Shown here piece by piece: positions 17,967-26,507 of a DNA stretch of 64,000 nt. Source of the DNA: Shewanella sp. c952 (GTDB lineage: Bacteria > Pseudomonadota > Gammaproteobacteria > Enterobacterales > Shewanellaceae); NCBI RefSeq assembly GCF_019654975.1, contig NZ_BPEW01000016.1, positions 1 through 64,000 of the forward strand, read 5' to 3'. Every line of letters begins with the position of its first letter. The stretch's first letter is position 1. The notes beneath the pieces are model-generated. The model was not told the DNA's origin, did not search any database, and saw only the letters and a list, made by a program, of their open reading frames with translations. Made by a program: the position numbers and the translations under genes.

Positions 17967-19751
17967 CTAACTTATGGGCTCCGCTGCCGCCAACTCTTGT
18001 CTCCATTGTTGCAGTTCAAAAAAACAAACCACGGTGGCGACTAGTTGGTCTAAATCATCAATCTTGGCGTTATCTAGCTGCTGCAAATATTCAGCAGCCT
18101 TCTCTGGACTATCAAACTTATCCAACAAATTGGCCATATTAAGCCCAACGGTAACCAGCTTTTCATTAGCACGAAGCGCCAATATTCCTTTGGTCGTTTC
18201 AATATTACACAATTGTTTTCGTTGTCGACCAATATCAAAACCCTGTAGCTGACTTATCTGTAAACGACGCTGCATCTGCACCACAAAATATTTCGAGGGT
18301 TTCACAATTTTGTTGTGCACTGCTTTAACTGTATTCTTTTGAATAGACTCTATTGATAGCCTCGCGATGTACTCCTGACTAGGTTCAGGGATCAACATAA
18401 AACCTAACCACAACTGTAATGCAGTAATAAGATGTACTAAGGCATTATTAAAACTGGTGATAGGGTCAAAAATTGCCAAATTATTAAGACCCAATGCAGA
18501 CAGGAAAAAAACTGTACCAAACAGGATGATGGGAGTTTGCGGGCCTGCTCTTGTTAGTAGTACACCACTGACAAACCCTGCACCGAATAAAATTAGAAAT
18601 AGCCACTGCCATATAGGAATAGCTAAAAAAAGATTATTAGCAAACAGAAAACCTAAGCTTGAACCTAGAATCGCGGCGATAAGGAATTTTTTAAGTTGTT
18701 TAGTGAAACCTATTTGAGTAGAAAATATTGAAATAAATATACAGCCGAGCATTAAAGCTGCCGGCGCACTTTGAAAACCAGAAAAGTACCAATATAGTAA
18801 TGATAAAGAGATAACCCAAAATACGCGAGAAGCTGCAATGATAACTATTTGCCAGTTAGTGGGAGTCAAACTCTTAAGTCTACGTTTACTGGTCTTTGGG
18901 ATCTTTCTCGACGACATGAGTTGTTTATAAGCAACGCGATAATCCTTTATCAAGCGATTTACTTTTTCGTCCAACAATAACTGTGACGTAGCCGATAATG
19001 ATACCGTATGAGCGGTGTCAGACAACTCTGCAGCTAACAACAATTTTGATAATGCAAGCTCCAAACTATTAGCATGAAAGCCAATTTTTACTGATTCAAT
19101 GGATGCAGGGACTAAAGTCTCTAACGCTTGTAAAATGTCTAATTGGTAGCGGTTATCCTTGATGGTCTCCTTGGTTATTTGCGTCAACTTTTCTAACTGT
19201 GCATACAACTTTTTTACTTCATAATTAGGTTTAGTTCCCAGAGTGGCGAAAAAGGAAAACAGGATCCCTAGACTGACTTCAGAGACACGGTTGGCAATCG
19301 TCTGCAACATATCTTGCGAGTCACTGACCAACAAGCCATTAATGGCAATTAGGATGAAGGTCGAACAAGTGACGTTAAAAATATAACGCTCATTATTTTT
19401 TCGTAGTAACGAAGGCAAGATAAGAGCCGCTGTGACAAAAGCGACGCCAAAAGAAAACAACCACGGATCATTGATAAGATAGTTATAAGCAAGAATACCT
19501 AGCGGTACAGCGAGTAAAGTGCCTTTTAAACGAGAAAGTCCCCTATCAATCACGCCTCCAAAACTGCCTATTAAAGTAATTAATAGCGCTGTAGTGGTTG
19601 CCCAAGCAGGACTTTCTAAGTCTAAATACATTGCCGTTAATGTACAGCCCGACAATGCCAAACCCATTCTAATGCCAGCCATGATTTCGACATTAGTAAA
19701 ATCCGGAATTAACCAACGCCAACTTGAAGTCTTACTTGGTGACAGTGCCAT
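17967..19751 (-). CDS. FUSC-family inner-membrane transporter
   Basis: 594 residues with two blocks of about five to six membrane helices (about 25-170 and 330-450), each followed by a cytoplasmic helical region. This is the layout of FUSC/aromatic-acid exporter proteins such as AaeB and YccS. It is the last gene of a three-gene set: DUF1656 protein, HlyD-type adaptor, FUSC protein, the arrangement of aaeXAB-like efflux systems for hydroxylated aromatic acids. Its ATG overlaps the preceding stop (TAATG). The substrate is not shown by the sequence. Confidence 0.85.
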   Translation of the reverse strand: MALSPSKTSSWRWLIPDFTNVEIMAGIRMGLALSGCTLTAMYLDLESPAWATTTALLITLIGSFGGVIDRGLSRLKGTLLAVPLGILAYNYLINDPWLFSFGVAFVTAALILPSLLRKNNERYIFNVTCSTFILIAINGLLVSDSQDMLQTIANRVSEVSLGILFSFFATLGTKPNYEVKKLYAQLEKLTQITKETIKDNRYQLDILQALETLVPASIESVKIGFHANSLELALSKLLLAAELSDTAHTVSLSATSQLLLDEKVNRLIKDYRVAYKQLMSSRKIPKTSKRRLKSLTPTNWQIVIIAASRVFWVISLSLLYWYFSGFQSAPAALMLGCIFISIFSTQIGFTKQLKKFLIAAILGSSLGFLFANNLFLAIPIWQWLFLILFGAGFVSGVLLTRAGPQTPIILFGTVFFLSALGLNNLAIFDPITSFNNALVHLITALQLWLGFMLIPEPSQEYIARLSIESIQKNTVKAVHNKIVKPSKYFVVQMQRRLQISQLQGFDIGRQRKQLCNIETTKGILALRANEKLVTVGLNMANLLDKFDSPEKAAEYLQQLDNAKIDDLDQLVATVVCFFELQQWRQELAAAEPIS

Positions 19752-20611
19752 TATTCAATAACTACAGAAGCGGTTGAACCGGAAAACAGGTGCAACTGCT
19801 GTACTCGTTGCTGATCATCAAAAACAATGGTAACCGGCACTCGTTGCGCTAATCTTATCCAAGGGAATGTTTGCTGTACATCTGGTAACTGTTGGCTCCC
19901 TTTTGTCACATTGTTATTATTGATCCCGCGCGCAATACTGACCACAGTCCCCTTCAGAATAATGTCGTCTCGCCCCATCAAACGTATTCTAGCTTTTTGA
20001 CCAGACGCTAACTCTCTTATACGAGTTTCCTCAAAATACGCCTTAACAGTAAAACTATTGAGGTCGATAAGTGCAAGCACCTGCTGCCCAGGAGTAACCA
20101 CCTGGCCACGGGTAAAGTCTAGGTCCGATATGTAACCAGCATGAGGTGCATAAATTTTTGTACGCTCAATATTGAGTTTTGCTTGGGAAAGATCTGCTGT
20201 TAACACTTTAATCTGAGCTTGCTGCTCTTTTACCGAAGTATTTGCTTTCTCTCGATCGTCCGCTGACACCAAATTACCGGGGATCCCCTGTAACCGCTTT
20301 TCTTCATCTTGCAATAGCTTTAACTGATACTCACCCTGCTCTAACGCGGCTGTCGCTTTAGCTAATGCAATAACTTGGTCTTCACCCTTTAATTCAAACA
20401 GTAACTGGCCTTTATCCACTTTATCATCAGTTTTAACGTGTATCAGTTGCACCTGACCCGCAATTTGACTAGCAATATGAGAAACATCAGCATGAACACG
20501 CGCATCACGCGTCCAAGGGGAAACCATATAAAAAACCCATAGGTAATAACTAAACCCAATGGATGCTAATACCAAAATAATGGTCATCACTAAGGCTCTA
20601 TCTATTTTCAT
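19751..20611 (-). CDS. HlyD-family membrane fusion protein
   Basis: 286-residue periplasmic adaptor anchored by one N-terminal helix (about residues 8-30). A short barrel-sandwich (VSHIASQIAGQVQLIHVKTDDKVDKGQLLFEL), a coiled-coil hairpin and the returning lipoyl half (IYAPHAGYISDLDFTRGQVV) are clear, followed by a beta-barrel domain. The ATG at 20611 overlaps the DUF1656 stop as ATGA; a GTG nine bases earlier is a weaker alternative. With the FUSC protein it would carry substrates across the envelope, in the manner of AaeA. Confidence 0.88.
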   Translation of the reverse strand: MKIDRALVMTIILVLASIGFSYYLWVFYMVSPWTRDARVHADVSHIASQIAGQVQLIHVKTDDKVDKGQLLFELKGEDQVIALAKATAALEQGEYQLKLLQDEEKRLQGIPGNLVSADDREKANTSVKEQQAQIKVLTADLSQAKLNIERTKIYAPHAGYISDLDFTRGQVVTPGQQVLALIDLNSFTVKAYFEETRIRELASGQKARIRLMGRDDIILKGTVVSIARGINNNNVTKGSQQLPDVQQTFPWIRLAQRVPVTIVFDDQQRVQQLHLFSGSTASVVIE

Positions 20612-20826
20612 GTCGGCCACCCTAGTAATGTAATACGACCAAAATGAACTAAAGTAATTGTTAAAATCCAGGTAGATACCGCTACGTAACCACTTAATTC
20701 AACGGGAATGGTTACTATATGGAAAAACTTAGATTTTCTCGCTGACAACCAAAAAACTGAGCCCCAAAAAAATGTTACAAAAAACGGGGTAACGTAAAGG
20801 CTACCAAACAACGAAGTTTCGAACAT
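20608..20826 (-). CDS. DUF1656 (AaeX-like) membrane protein
   Basis: 72 residues with two predicted membrane helices, beginning MFETSLFGSLYVTPFF. Small proteins of this type precede HlyD and FUSC genes in AaeXAB-like operons; their role is unknown. The ATG at 20826 has AAGGA about nine bases upstream and is preferred to an in-frame TTG at 20844. First gene of the operon; no regulator gene is adjacent. Confidence 0.78.
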   Translation of the reverse strand: MFETSLFGSLYVTPFFVTFFWGSVFWLSARKSKFFHIVTIPVELSGYVAVSTWILTITLVHFGRITLLGWPT

Positions 20827-21496
20827 AAAGACATTCCTTATCAATAACTGCTGAGAGGTAATAGATAGTAGAAGTGATTGAGTAGAACCGTTTGACCTCC
20901 CTTACTAAACCCCTTCCTATTAAAGGTATAGACTTAAAGCGTTACAAATGCTCAATTTTTTTACACTAAACACTATATGGCTTAACTTGAGTTATCTTTA
21001 AAATCGACACTGATAGTATGATGGATAGCGCAAATTGATGGTTATCGATAGTGGAGCTGAAATCATCTGTCTGTAAATGAGAAATACACAAAATCGCAGC
21101 GTAGATTATCTATAGTGACGCAGGTCAAACTGAGGCAGCAAAACCAAGCGCCTCACTGGCACCCGCCGTTATCGACTGTCAGTAATACTGAAATCTTTCA
21201 ATTAGATGCTAGCGACCTGTTACTAAGGCTTCTGGCTAAACTATCTTATTGAAATGTAGAGAGAGGATTAGGATCGCTGAATATTCAGAAAATGATCCAC
21301 TAAATGATAGCTCTATAGCAAGGGCGACTCTTAACCTTTAGCTAACGATTAGCATTTACTATCTATTACTTGGCTATAGAGGCATACTGAAACTGCAGTA
21401 ACTAGATAGGCTTTTATCCTAAGAGTCCTAAGTTACCAACGTCCAAATGTGTAATTATGTTATGTAAGGGCGAATAAGTGAAAGGTAGATAGCATT
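20827..21496. other. gene-free stretch
   Basis: About 670 bases with stops in all frames and no coding signal I can support. The left edge should contain the promoter of the DUF1656 operon and the right edge that of the small basic protein. No repeat, tRNA or clear hairpin was seen. Confidence 0.5.
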
Positions 21497-21613
21497 ATGA
21501 GTAAAGGACAAGACAGTAAAAAGAACGTTAAGAAACAACCACTTTTAACTGCAAAAGAAAAGAAAGCAGCTAAGGCCGCAAAAAAGTCTGCAACTAAATC
21601 ATCAGTGATCTAA
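21497..21613 (+). CDS. small very basic protein, 38 aa
   Basis: ATG AGT AAA GGA... encodes 38 residues with 14 lysines and a run of alanine-lysine helix (KEKKAAKAAKKSA). AAGG lies about 12 bases upstream, a rather long spacing. A GC-rich hairpin follows the stop by ten bases, giving it its own gene-like unit. Small Lys/Ala-rich proteins of this kind recur in Shewanella-like genomes as unnamed hypotheticals; nucleic-acid binding is a guess from charge. Confidence 0.55.
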   Translation: MSKGQDSKKNVKKQPLLTAKEKKAAKAAKKSATKSSVI

Positions 21614-21622
21614 CCACTAACT

Positions 21623-21649
21623 GGCCATCGTTAGATACCGATGGCCTTT
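21623..21649 (+). terminator. terminator after small basic ORF
   Basis: GGCCATCG-TTAGATAC-CGATGGCC, a perfect 8-bp GC-rich stem followed by only three T. Confidence 0.6.
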
Positions 21650-21678
21650 ACAAACTGCATGTTAATCCTAGATATCGA

Positions 21679-21963
21679 CTAAGCTTCTCTTTCTACCCGG
21701 CATTCATAGGATCCCATCTCAAATTCTCGGCAAATCCAAGGTCGATTCTCATAAATAGAGCACATCAAAGTTTCTCTATCGAGTGCGGCGCACCAACCAT
21801 CCTCTAAACGAAGCATTGTTTCAGCGCCCCATTCATCGGTGGCTATATAAGTTTCGGGTACGCCAGTATCGGTAATTATCATGACCTCTAACCGACAGCA
21901 ACATGCTTGGCAGTTAGAACAAGTGACTTCAGCTTCTGATACGTTTTTAATGTTAATGGTCAT
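21679..21963 (-). CDS. YkgJ-family Cys-cluster protein
   Basis: 94 residues (ATG at 21963; GTG at 21972 possible). The start CSNCQACCCRLEV gives the CxxCxxCC cluster of the YkgJ family (putative zinc/iron-chelating domain), and further cysteines at WCAALD, MCSIYENRP and ICREFEMGSYEC complete the pattern. These proteins probably bind a metal or Fe-S cluster; function is unknown. Stands alone and is not part of an evident operon. Confidence 0.85.
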   Translation of the reverse strand: MTINIKNVSEAEVTCSNCQACCCRLEVMIITDTGVPETYIATDEWGAETMLRLEDGWCAALDRETLMCSIYENRPWICREFEMGSYECRVEREA

Positions 21964-22071
21964 GCGGATCACAATATTGAATAATCGTACATTTTACCTC
22001 AAATCGGTGCAATTAAACACGAAGTAATAGCGATAACCGTATACCGAGAGTGTTAAATGGCACCAAAGCTA

Positions 22072-22108
22072 AAACACAGTTCTTTAAACTAAAGTACTGT
22101 GTTTTTTT
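22072..22108. terminator. terminator downstream of 2OG oxygenase gene
   Basis: AAACACAGT ... ACTGTGTTT with an inner CTTT/AAAG pairing. The T-run is strong on the + strand (seven T) and weaker on the - strand, where the oxygenase transcript would use it. Confidence 0.6.
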
Positions 22109-22182
22109 AGGTGCGTTTTATTCAATGTGCTTCAAAACTAAAAATGACAAACAGTGATAGCAAAAAGCATTAACGGCTAGGT

Positions 22183-22965
22183 TTATAGCTCGAACAACAT
22201 ATCAGTGCGGATAATATATTTAACACCATTAGTGATTGGCACTGAACTATGGATACAGTGCAGCGGATGCATTCCGTGTGGAAAACACAAAACGCTACCG
22301 GCGGGGGTTCTAATGTCCACATTGTTAACTTTATCACCGGGCTTTGCCGGTTTTGAAGCATCTTCAGCATTAACCAAGAAACGAGTCTCTCCGCCCTCAA
22401 AATCTTCACTCAATAAAATCAAGAACGTCATTTGGCTAAAGCGATCAGGATAAGCATTAGCAATGAGCTGATTATCTATAATACGACTCCCCGGCCACGC
22501 GCCGTCGGAATGTGGCTTAAAGTAATCATCTTGTCCATATCGATAGAACCGAAAGCGGGCGTTTATCCCTAATGCTTTACTGCCATTAAAAATATCTTGT
22601 CTATCATCCATTAAGTGCGCAATACGTTGCCAGATCAACCCATCCGTCTGTTCATCTACAACCCATGTAAGGCTATCGTTATGGCGAACACTTCTCGGTA
22701 ACGAAACAGCTGCATCCGGTAAGAATTCAAGTTGTTCACTAATTTCGATAAGATTAGTGCACTCAGTTTTAGATAACACATTGAGCAATTGAAATGCGCC
22801 AGGCACCTCTTGCAACTCCTTTCTCTCTACCTGCGTTGAAGAATATTCAACGCTTAAATTGGCTGGGTTTCTATTAGTGTTCCCCCATGCTGGTAATGCT
22901 GGATGCTCTGCACCTGGTTCTAATGCAGCAACAAAGAAGGATTCAGGTCTATTTTCTAGATTCAT
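22183..22965 (-). CDS. 2-oxoglutarate/Fe(II) oxygenase, prolyl-4-hydroxylase-like
   Basis: 260 residues. The C-terminal 170 residues are a double-stranded beta-helix of the P4Hc type: FRFYRYGQDDYFKPHSDG supplies the H-x-D pair, MTFLILLSEDFEGGETRF the middle strands, and HPLHCIHSSVPITNGVKYIIRTD the distal His and the Arg that binds 2-oxoglutarate. Such enzymes hydroxylate proteins or small molecules. The N-terminal 80 residues are not recognised. Single gene; the substrate is unknown. Confidence 0.85.
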   Translation of the reverse strand: MNLENRPESFFVAALEPGAEHPALPAWGNTNRNPANLSVEYSSTQVERKELQEVPGAFQLLNVLSKTECTNLIEISEQLEFLPDAAVSLPRSVRHNDSLTWVVDEQTDGLIWQRIAHLMDDRQDIFNGSKALGINARFRFYRYGQDDYFKPHSDGAWPGSRIIDNQLIANAYPDRFSQMTFLILLSEDFEGGETRFLVNAEDASKPAKPGDKVNNVDIRTPAGSVLCFPHGMHPLHCIHSSVPITNGVKYIIRTDMLFEL

Positions 22966-23072
22966 AACATTTCTACTTTATTTTGATTTCGTACAACAAA
23001 TAAGAAGTGGCTTCTATTTGCCATGAATTATATTAGTAGCCAATATGCGCACATGCATGCCGCATTTAGCGC

Positions 23073-24404
23073 TTACTTGCTTAGTACTCTTACTTGGGCA
23101 AACTGGCGATGACCCGCTGCGCCTCCATGAAAGCCAAATCCACTTTGTTTGGCACCTACCCACGGGCCCGCGCCACCGCCGCCTTGGTTAACGCCGACCA
23201 TTCCGGCCTCCATTTGCTCTGCAATACCTGCTGCACCAACGCCACCGAATACCGATGCACTCAATCCATACGGGCTATCGTTGGCTCGCTCTATAGCTTG
23301 AGAAATATCATTAAAGCGACTAATGGCGACTACAGGGCCAAAAGTTTCATCTTGTTCTAGCAACATATCTGCAGTGATATTGGCTACGACTGTAGGCTGA
23401 ATGAATGGCAGTTGATAATCTGCATGACCTAACAAAAATCGGGCACCTTTTAACTCAGCATCTTTAAGATGAGCGACAATCTTGCGGTGTTGTTTGGCAT
23501 TAACAATTGGGCCAATATTGACACCAGGTTTATCCCAAGCACCCACTTGATATCGGCTCGCTAATGCCACTACCTTTTGCTCAAACTCATCAGCAATGCG
23601 CTCATCGACGTAAATACGCTCTGTGGACGTACACATCTGTCCGGCATTTTCAAACGAACTGGCGACAGCAAACTGCACCGCTTTATCAATATCAGCACTA
23701 GCCATTACTATCATGGGATCGTTACCCCCAAGCTCCATGACTAACCTTTTAAGTGATGATGCGGCACTAGACATAATGTGTTTACCGGCAGCTAATGAAC
23801 CCGTAAAGGCCACCATATTGATATCACTGTTCACTAATGCTTTACCTGTATCAGCACCGCCATGGGCTATCTGCAATAAACCATCAGGCAGTACTTCATT
23901 TAGCGTTTTGACAAACAAATCTGCAACCAAGGGCGTTTCTTCTGACGGTTTTAAAATAACGCTATTACCGGCCATTAGAGCTGGCAGTAGTAAGTTATTT
24001 GCCATTGCCAATGGGTAATTCCATGGAGAGATCACAGCAACAATACCTAAAGCACGATATTGAAGCTCACTGCCATGTCCAAGAGATTCGCTTTGTAGTG
24101 ATGCAGCGATTTCCTGGCAAAAGTATTGGGCATTCTGCACTGCGCCACCCGCCTCGTAACTTGCACGCCTAAAATCCTTACCCATCTCCTGACTTATCAA
24201 TAACCCCAAGGACTCTTGCACAGTGCCTAGATGCTTATAAGCGGCCACAATCTGTTGTTGTCGCTCAATCAAAGATTGCGTTGCCCAATTTTTCTGCGCT
24301 GATTTAGCCTTTTTAACCAAAATTGCTATTTGTTGTTCACTGGTTGTAGATACTTTACCAATTGCTTTGTTATCTATGGGATCGTAGGAGATAAGTACTG
24401 ACAT
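23073..24404 (-). CDS. NAD(P)+-dependent aldehyde dehydrogenase
   Basis: 443-residue cytoplasmic aldehyde dehydrogenase. The Rossmann region has SPWNYPLAMA and FTGSLAAGK; the catalytic Glu is in VMELGGNDP and the catalytic Cys in NAGQMCTSTERIYV; NDSPYGLSASVF is near the end. It is a little shorter than most members (about 455-480) and resembles the succinate-semialdehyde dehydrogenase group, but the substrate is not determined. It is divergent from the HxlR regulator, 169 bases away. HxlR proteins often respond to reactive electrophiles or aldehydes, so the pair may be a detoxification unit controlled by that regulator (inference). Confidence 0.9.
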   Translation of the reverse strand: MSVLISYDPIDNKAIGKVSTTSEQQIAILVKKAKSAQKNWATQSLIERQQQIVAAYKHLGTVQESLGLLISQEMGKDFRRASYEAGGAVQNAQYFCQEIAASLQSESLGHGSELQYRALGIVAVISPWNYPLAMANNLLLPALMAGNSVILKPSEETPLVADLFVKTLNEVLPDGLLQIAHGGADTGKALVNSDINMVAFTGSLAAGKHIMSSAASSLKRLVMELGGNDPMIVMASADIDKAVQFAVASSFENAGQMCTSTERIYVDERIADEFEQKVVALASRYQVGAWDKPGVNIGPIVNAKQHRKIVAHLKDAELKGARFLLGHADYQLPFIQPTVVANITADMLLEQDETFGPVVAISRFNDISQAIERANDSPYGLSASVFGGVGAAGIAEQMEAGMVGVNQGGGGAGPWVGAKQSGFGFHGGAAGHRQFAQVRVLSK

Positions 24405-24547
24405 TAATTATTATCCTTGAACTTACGCGATGTTTATCAGCGCTATTTATGTTTGGTAGTTGCTGCATATTTTGCTAGAGTGGGAAACAAATGCAACCAG
24501 TATACTTTTAGTAACCACGCTAACATGGCTATGAAAAATATTAAAAA

Positions 24548-24581
24548 ATGATTAAATACAATGATTAAATACAATGATTAA
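24548..24581. repeat. 13-bp direct repeats over the hxlR-type start
   Basis: ATGATTAAATACA occurs twice in tandem (24548-24560, 24561-24573), and a third partial copy ATGATTAA begins at the start codon itself. The unit is not a multiple of three, so the other ATGs are out of frame. Likely slippage product or repeated operator. Confidence 0.7.
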
Positions 24582-24909
24582 TAATAAAGAATTAAATTTA
24601 AACGGTTGCGATGAACCTTGCTCTATAGAGCGAGGAATGCGCATTCTTGGTGGAAAGTGGAAAGCTTCTATCTTGTGGCACTTAAAAGATGGGCCGGTAC
24701 GCTTTAACGAACTGTCTCGTATGCTCGGTGGTGCAAGCAAGAAAATGGTCGATCAACGTCTTAAAGAGTTAGAGGTTCAGGGCTTGGTGACTCGAGAAGT
24801 GATCTGTGATCGGCCTATTGCAGTCACTTATGAAATTACCGAGTTTGGCCGTACTGCATTAGCAATCTTAGAAAAACTCAAAGATTGGACTGAAGAGAGC
24901 GATTTCTAG
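24574..24909 (+). CDS. HxlR-family winged-helix regulator
   Basis: 111 residues covering one HxlR winged helix: CSIERGMRILGGKWKASILWHLKDGPVRFNELSRML, then MVDQRLKELEVQGLVTREV and the wing. Two cysteines lie ahead of the domain at 12 and 16; cysteine-based redox or electrophile sensing is known for some HxlR members. No Shine-Dalgarno sequence precedes the ATG, because the 13-bp repeats occupy that space. It probably represses the divergent aldehyde dehydrogenase gene and itself. Confidence 0.92.
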   Translation: MINNKELNLNGCDEPCSIERGMRILGGKWKASILWHLKDGPVRFNELSRMLGGASKKMVDQRLKELEVQGLVTREVICDRPIAVTYEITEFGRTALAILEKLKDWTEESDF

Positions 24910-24940
24910 ATTAATCCTTATCAAGTTAAACATAACAAAC

Positions 24941-24978
24941 AAAAAACCGCATAACCTTTTAAAGGCAATGCGGTTTTT
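24941..24978. terminator. bidirectional terminator between hxlR-type gene and prpF
   Basis: AAAAAACCGCAT ... ATGCGGTTTTT stem flanked by A-run and T-run; the inner loop can also pair (CCTTT/AAAGG). It ends both the regulator transcript and the prp operon. Confidence 0.85.
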
Positions 24979-25038
24979 ATATCGGTTGAATTGGCGATCG
25001 TTAATATAAACGCTTTTAGGTCTAAATGAGCCACTCAA

Positions 25039-26247
25039 CTAACCATCTAGAACGTCACTTGGAACCCTCACCCAGCCTTCCATCAACACTCGTGCACTTC
25101 GGCTCATCACAGCTTTGTTTACTTTCCAATGGCCTGCCACTTGGCTTGCTTGCGCGCCCACTTTAAGCGTTCCTGATGGGTGACCAAACAGCACAGACTC
25201 ACGTTCTACACTGCCAGCAGCTTGGCTTACCAAAGTGCCAGGAATAGCGGCTGCAGTGCCAATAGCCACAGCTGCAGTGCCCATCATTGCATGATGTAGC
25301 TTACCCATAGACAGTGCCCGCACATTAAGGTCAATATCTCCCTTGCCTATTGCCTTACCGCTTGACGATATATAATCCATCGGCGCAGCCACGATAGCAA
25401 CTTTTGGAGTGTGCTGACGCGCTGCAGCCTCATCAATATGTTTAATTAGCCCCATCTGCACAGCACCATAAGCACGGATGGTTTCAAACCTATTAAGCGC
25501 AGCTTGATCGCCATTTATCGCTTCTTGTAACTCGGCGCCACTGTAACCTAAGTCCTGTGCATTGATAAATATCGTTGGGATCCCAGCATTAATCATGGTC
25601 GCTTTGACACTGCCGCTTGATACGATGTCAGCCGGTAACTCTAAATCATCGACCAGATTACCCGTTGGGAACATGTCACCTTCCCCATCGGCAGGATCCA
25701 TAAACTCAACTTGAACTTCTGCAGCAGGGAACGTTACCCCGTCTAATTCAAAATCACCGGTTTCTTGCACTTCGCCATTCGTCATAGGGACATGTGCAAT
25801 AATGGTTTTGCTAATGTTTTTTTGCCAGATCCGCACAACAGCGATACCGTTCTCAGGAACACGACGAGGATCTACGAGGCCGCTGCTTATTGCAAACGAG
25901 CCAACTGCGGCGGACAAATTACCACAGTTACCACTCCAATCGACAAAAGGCTTATCAATAGCAACTTGTCCAAATAAATAGTCGACATCGTGATCCGATT
26001 CGTGACTCTTGGCAACAATAACTGTTTTACTGGTACTTGAAGTTGCGCCGCCCATGCCATCGGTCTGTTTCTGGTAGGGATCAGGGCTTCCAATTACTCT
26101 CAACAACAGAGAGTCGCGTATCGGCCCTGCCACCTGTGCAGCTTGCGGCAAATCAGTTAAATTAAAAAACACACCTTTACTGGTGCCGCCACGCATATAG
26201 GTTGCGGGAACTTTAATCTGTGGTAAATGTACTTTTTTGCTTGTCAT
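25039..26247 (-). CDS. prpF: 2-methylaconitate cis-trans isomerase PrpF
   Basis: 402 residues, the usual size of PrpF. Typical stretches: ATYMRGGTSKGVFF at the start, IGSPDPYQKQTDGMGGATSSTSK near 55, DWSGNCGNLSAAVGSFAI near 105 and AMMGTAAVAIGTAAAIPGT near 320. PrpF converts the AcnD product, the trans isomer of 2-methylaconitate, to the cis form so that an aconitase can complete the methylcitrate cycle. It is the last gene of the prp operon, 240 bases after acnD; that gap holds a strong hairpin and an 18-bp repeat. Confidence 0.95.
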   Translation of the reverse strand: MTSKKVHLPQIKVPATYMRGGTSKGVFFNLTDLPQAAQVAGPIRDSLLLRVIGSPDPYQKQTDGMGGATSSTSKTVIVAKSHESDHDVDYLFGQVAIDKPFVDWSGNCGNLSAAVGSFAISSGLVDPRRVPENGIAVVRIWQKNISKTIIAHVPMTNGEVQETGDFELDGVTFPAAEVQVEFMDPADGEGDMFPTGNLVDDLELPADIVSSGSVKATMINAGIPTIFINAQDLGYSGAELQEAINGDQAALNRFETIRAYGAVQMGLIKHIDEAAARQHTPKVAIVAAPMDYISSSGKAIGKGDIDLNVRALSMGKLHHAMMGTAAVAIGTAAAIPGTLVSQAAGSVERESVLFGHPSGTLKVGAQASQVAGHWKVNKAVMSRSARVLMEGWVRVPSDVLDG

Positions 26248-26377
26248 AATAAGTTACCGTTAGATCTCTTTCCAAGCAGTAGAATGACTATTTAAAGCAA
26301 CTCTACTGATTGCTGTCAGGTTATAACTAGTGAGTACCAAACAAATATATAGCAGGCCTTTAACAGTAACGATTAAC

Positions 26378-26417
26378 GGCTTAGCTTCAATCGTTAACAA
26401 ACCATTGAAGCTAAGCC
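26378..26417. other. 14-bp perfect hairpin between acnD and prpF
   Basis: GGCTTAGCTTCAAT and ATTGAAGCTAAGCC pair perfectly around a 12-base loop. There is no T-run on either side, so in the operon mRNA it more likely stabilises or sets a processing point between acnD and prpF than terminates. Confidence 0.65.
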
Positions 26418-26427
26418 TATTCGTGAA

Positions 26428-26507
26428 GACTCTTTATATTTTTGAGACTCTTACATAGTTTAAGACTCTTCATATCGTTGAAGACTCTTATATGGTTGAT
26501 GACTCTA
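26428..26507. repeat. 18-bp tandem repeat running into the acnD 3' end
   Basis: GACTCTT starts at 26428, 26446, 26464 and 26483, with a fifth GACTCTA at 26501; spacing is 18, 18, 19, 18 and the intervening bases are related (ATAT-GTTGA). The last unit lies in acnD codons and the stop codon lies in the array. Confidence 0.8.

Noticed and set aside
20827..21496. Non-coding RNA or regulatory element in the long gap
   Set aside because: No hairpin with a T-run, conserved motif or frame could be supported by eye.
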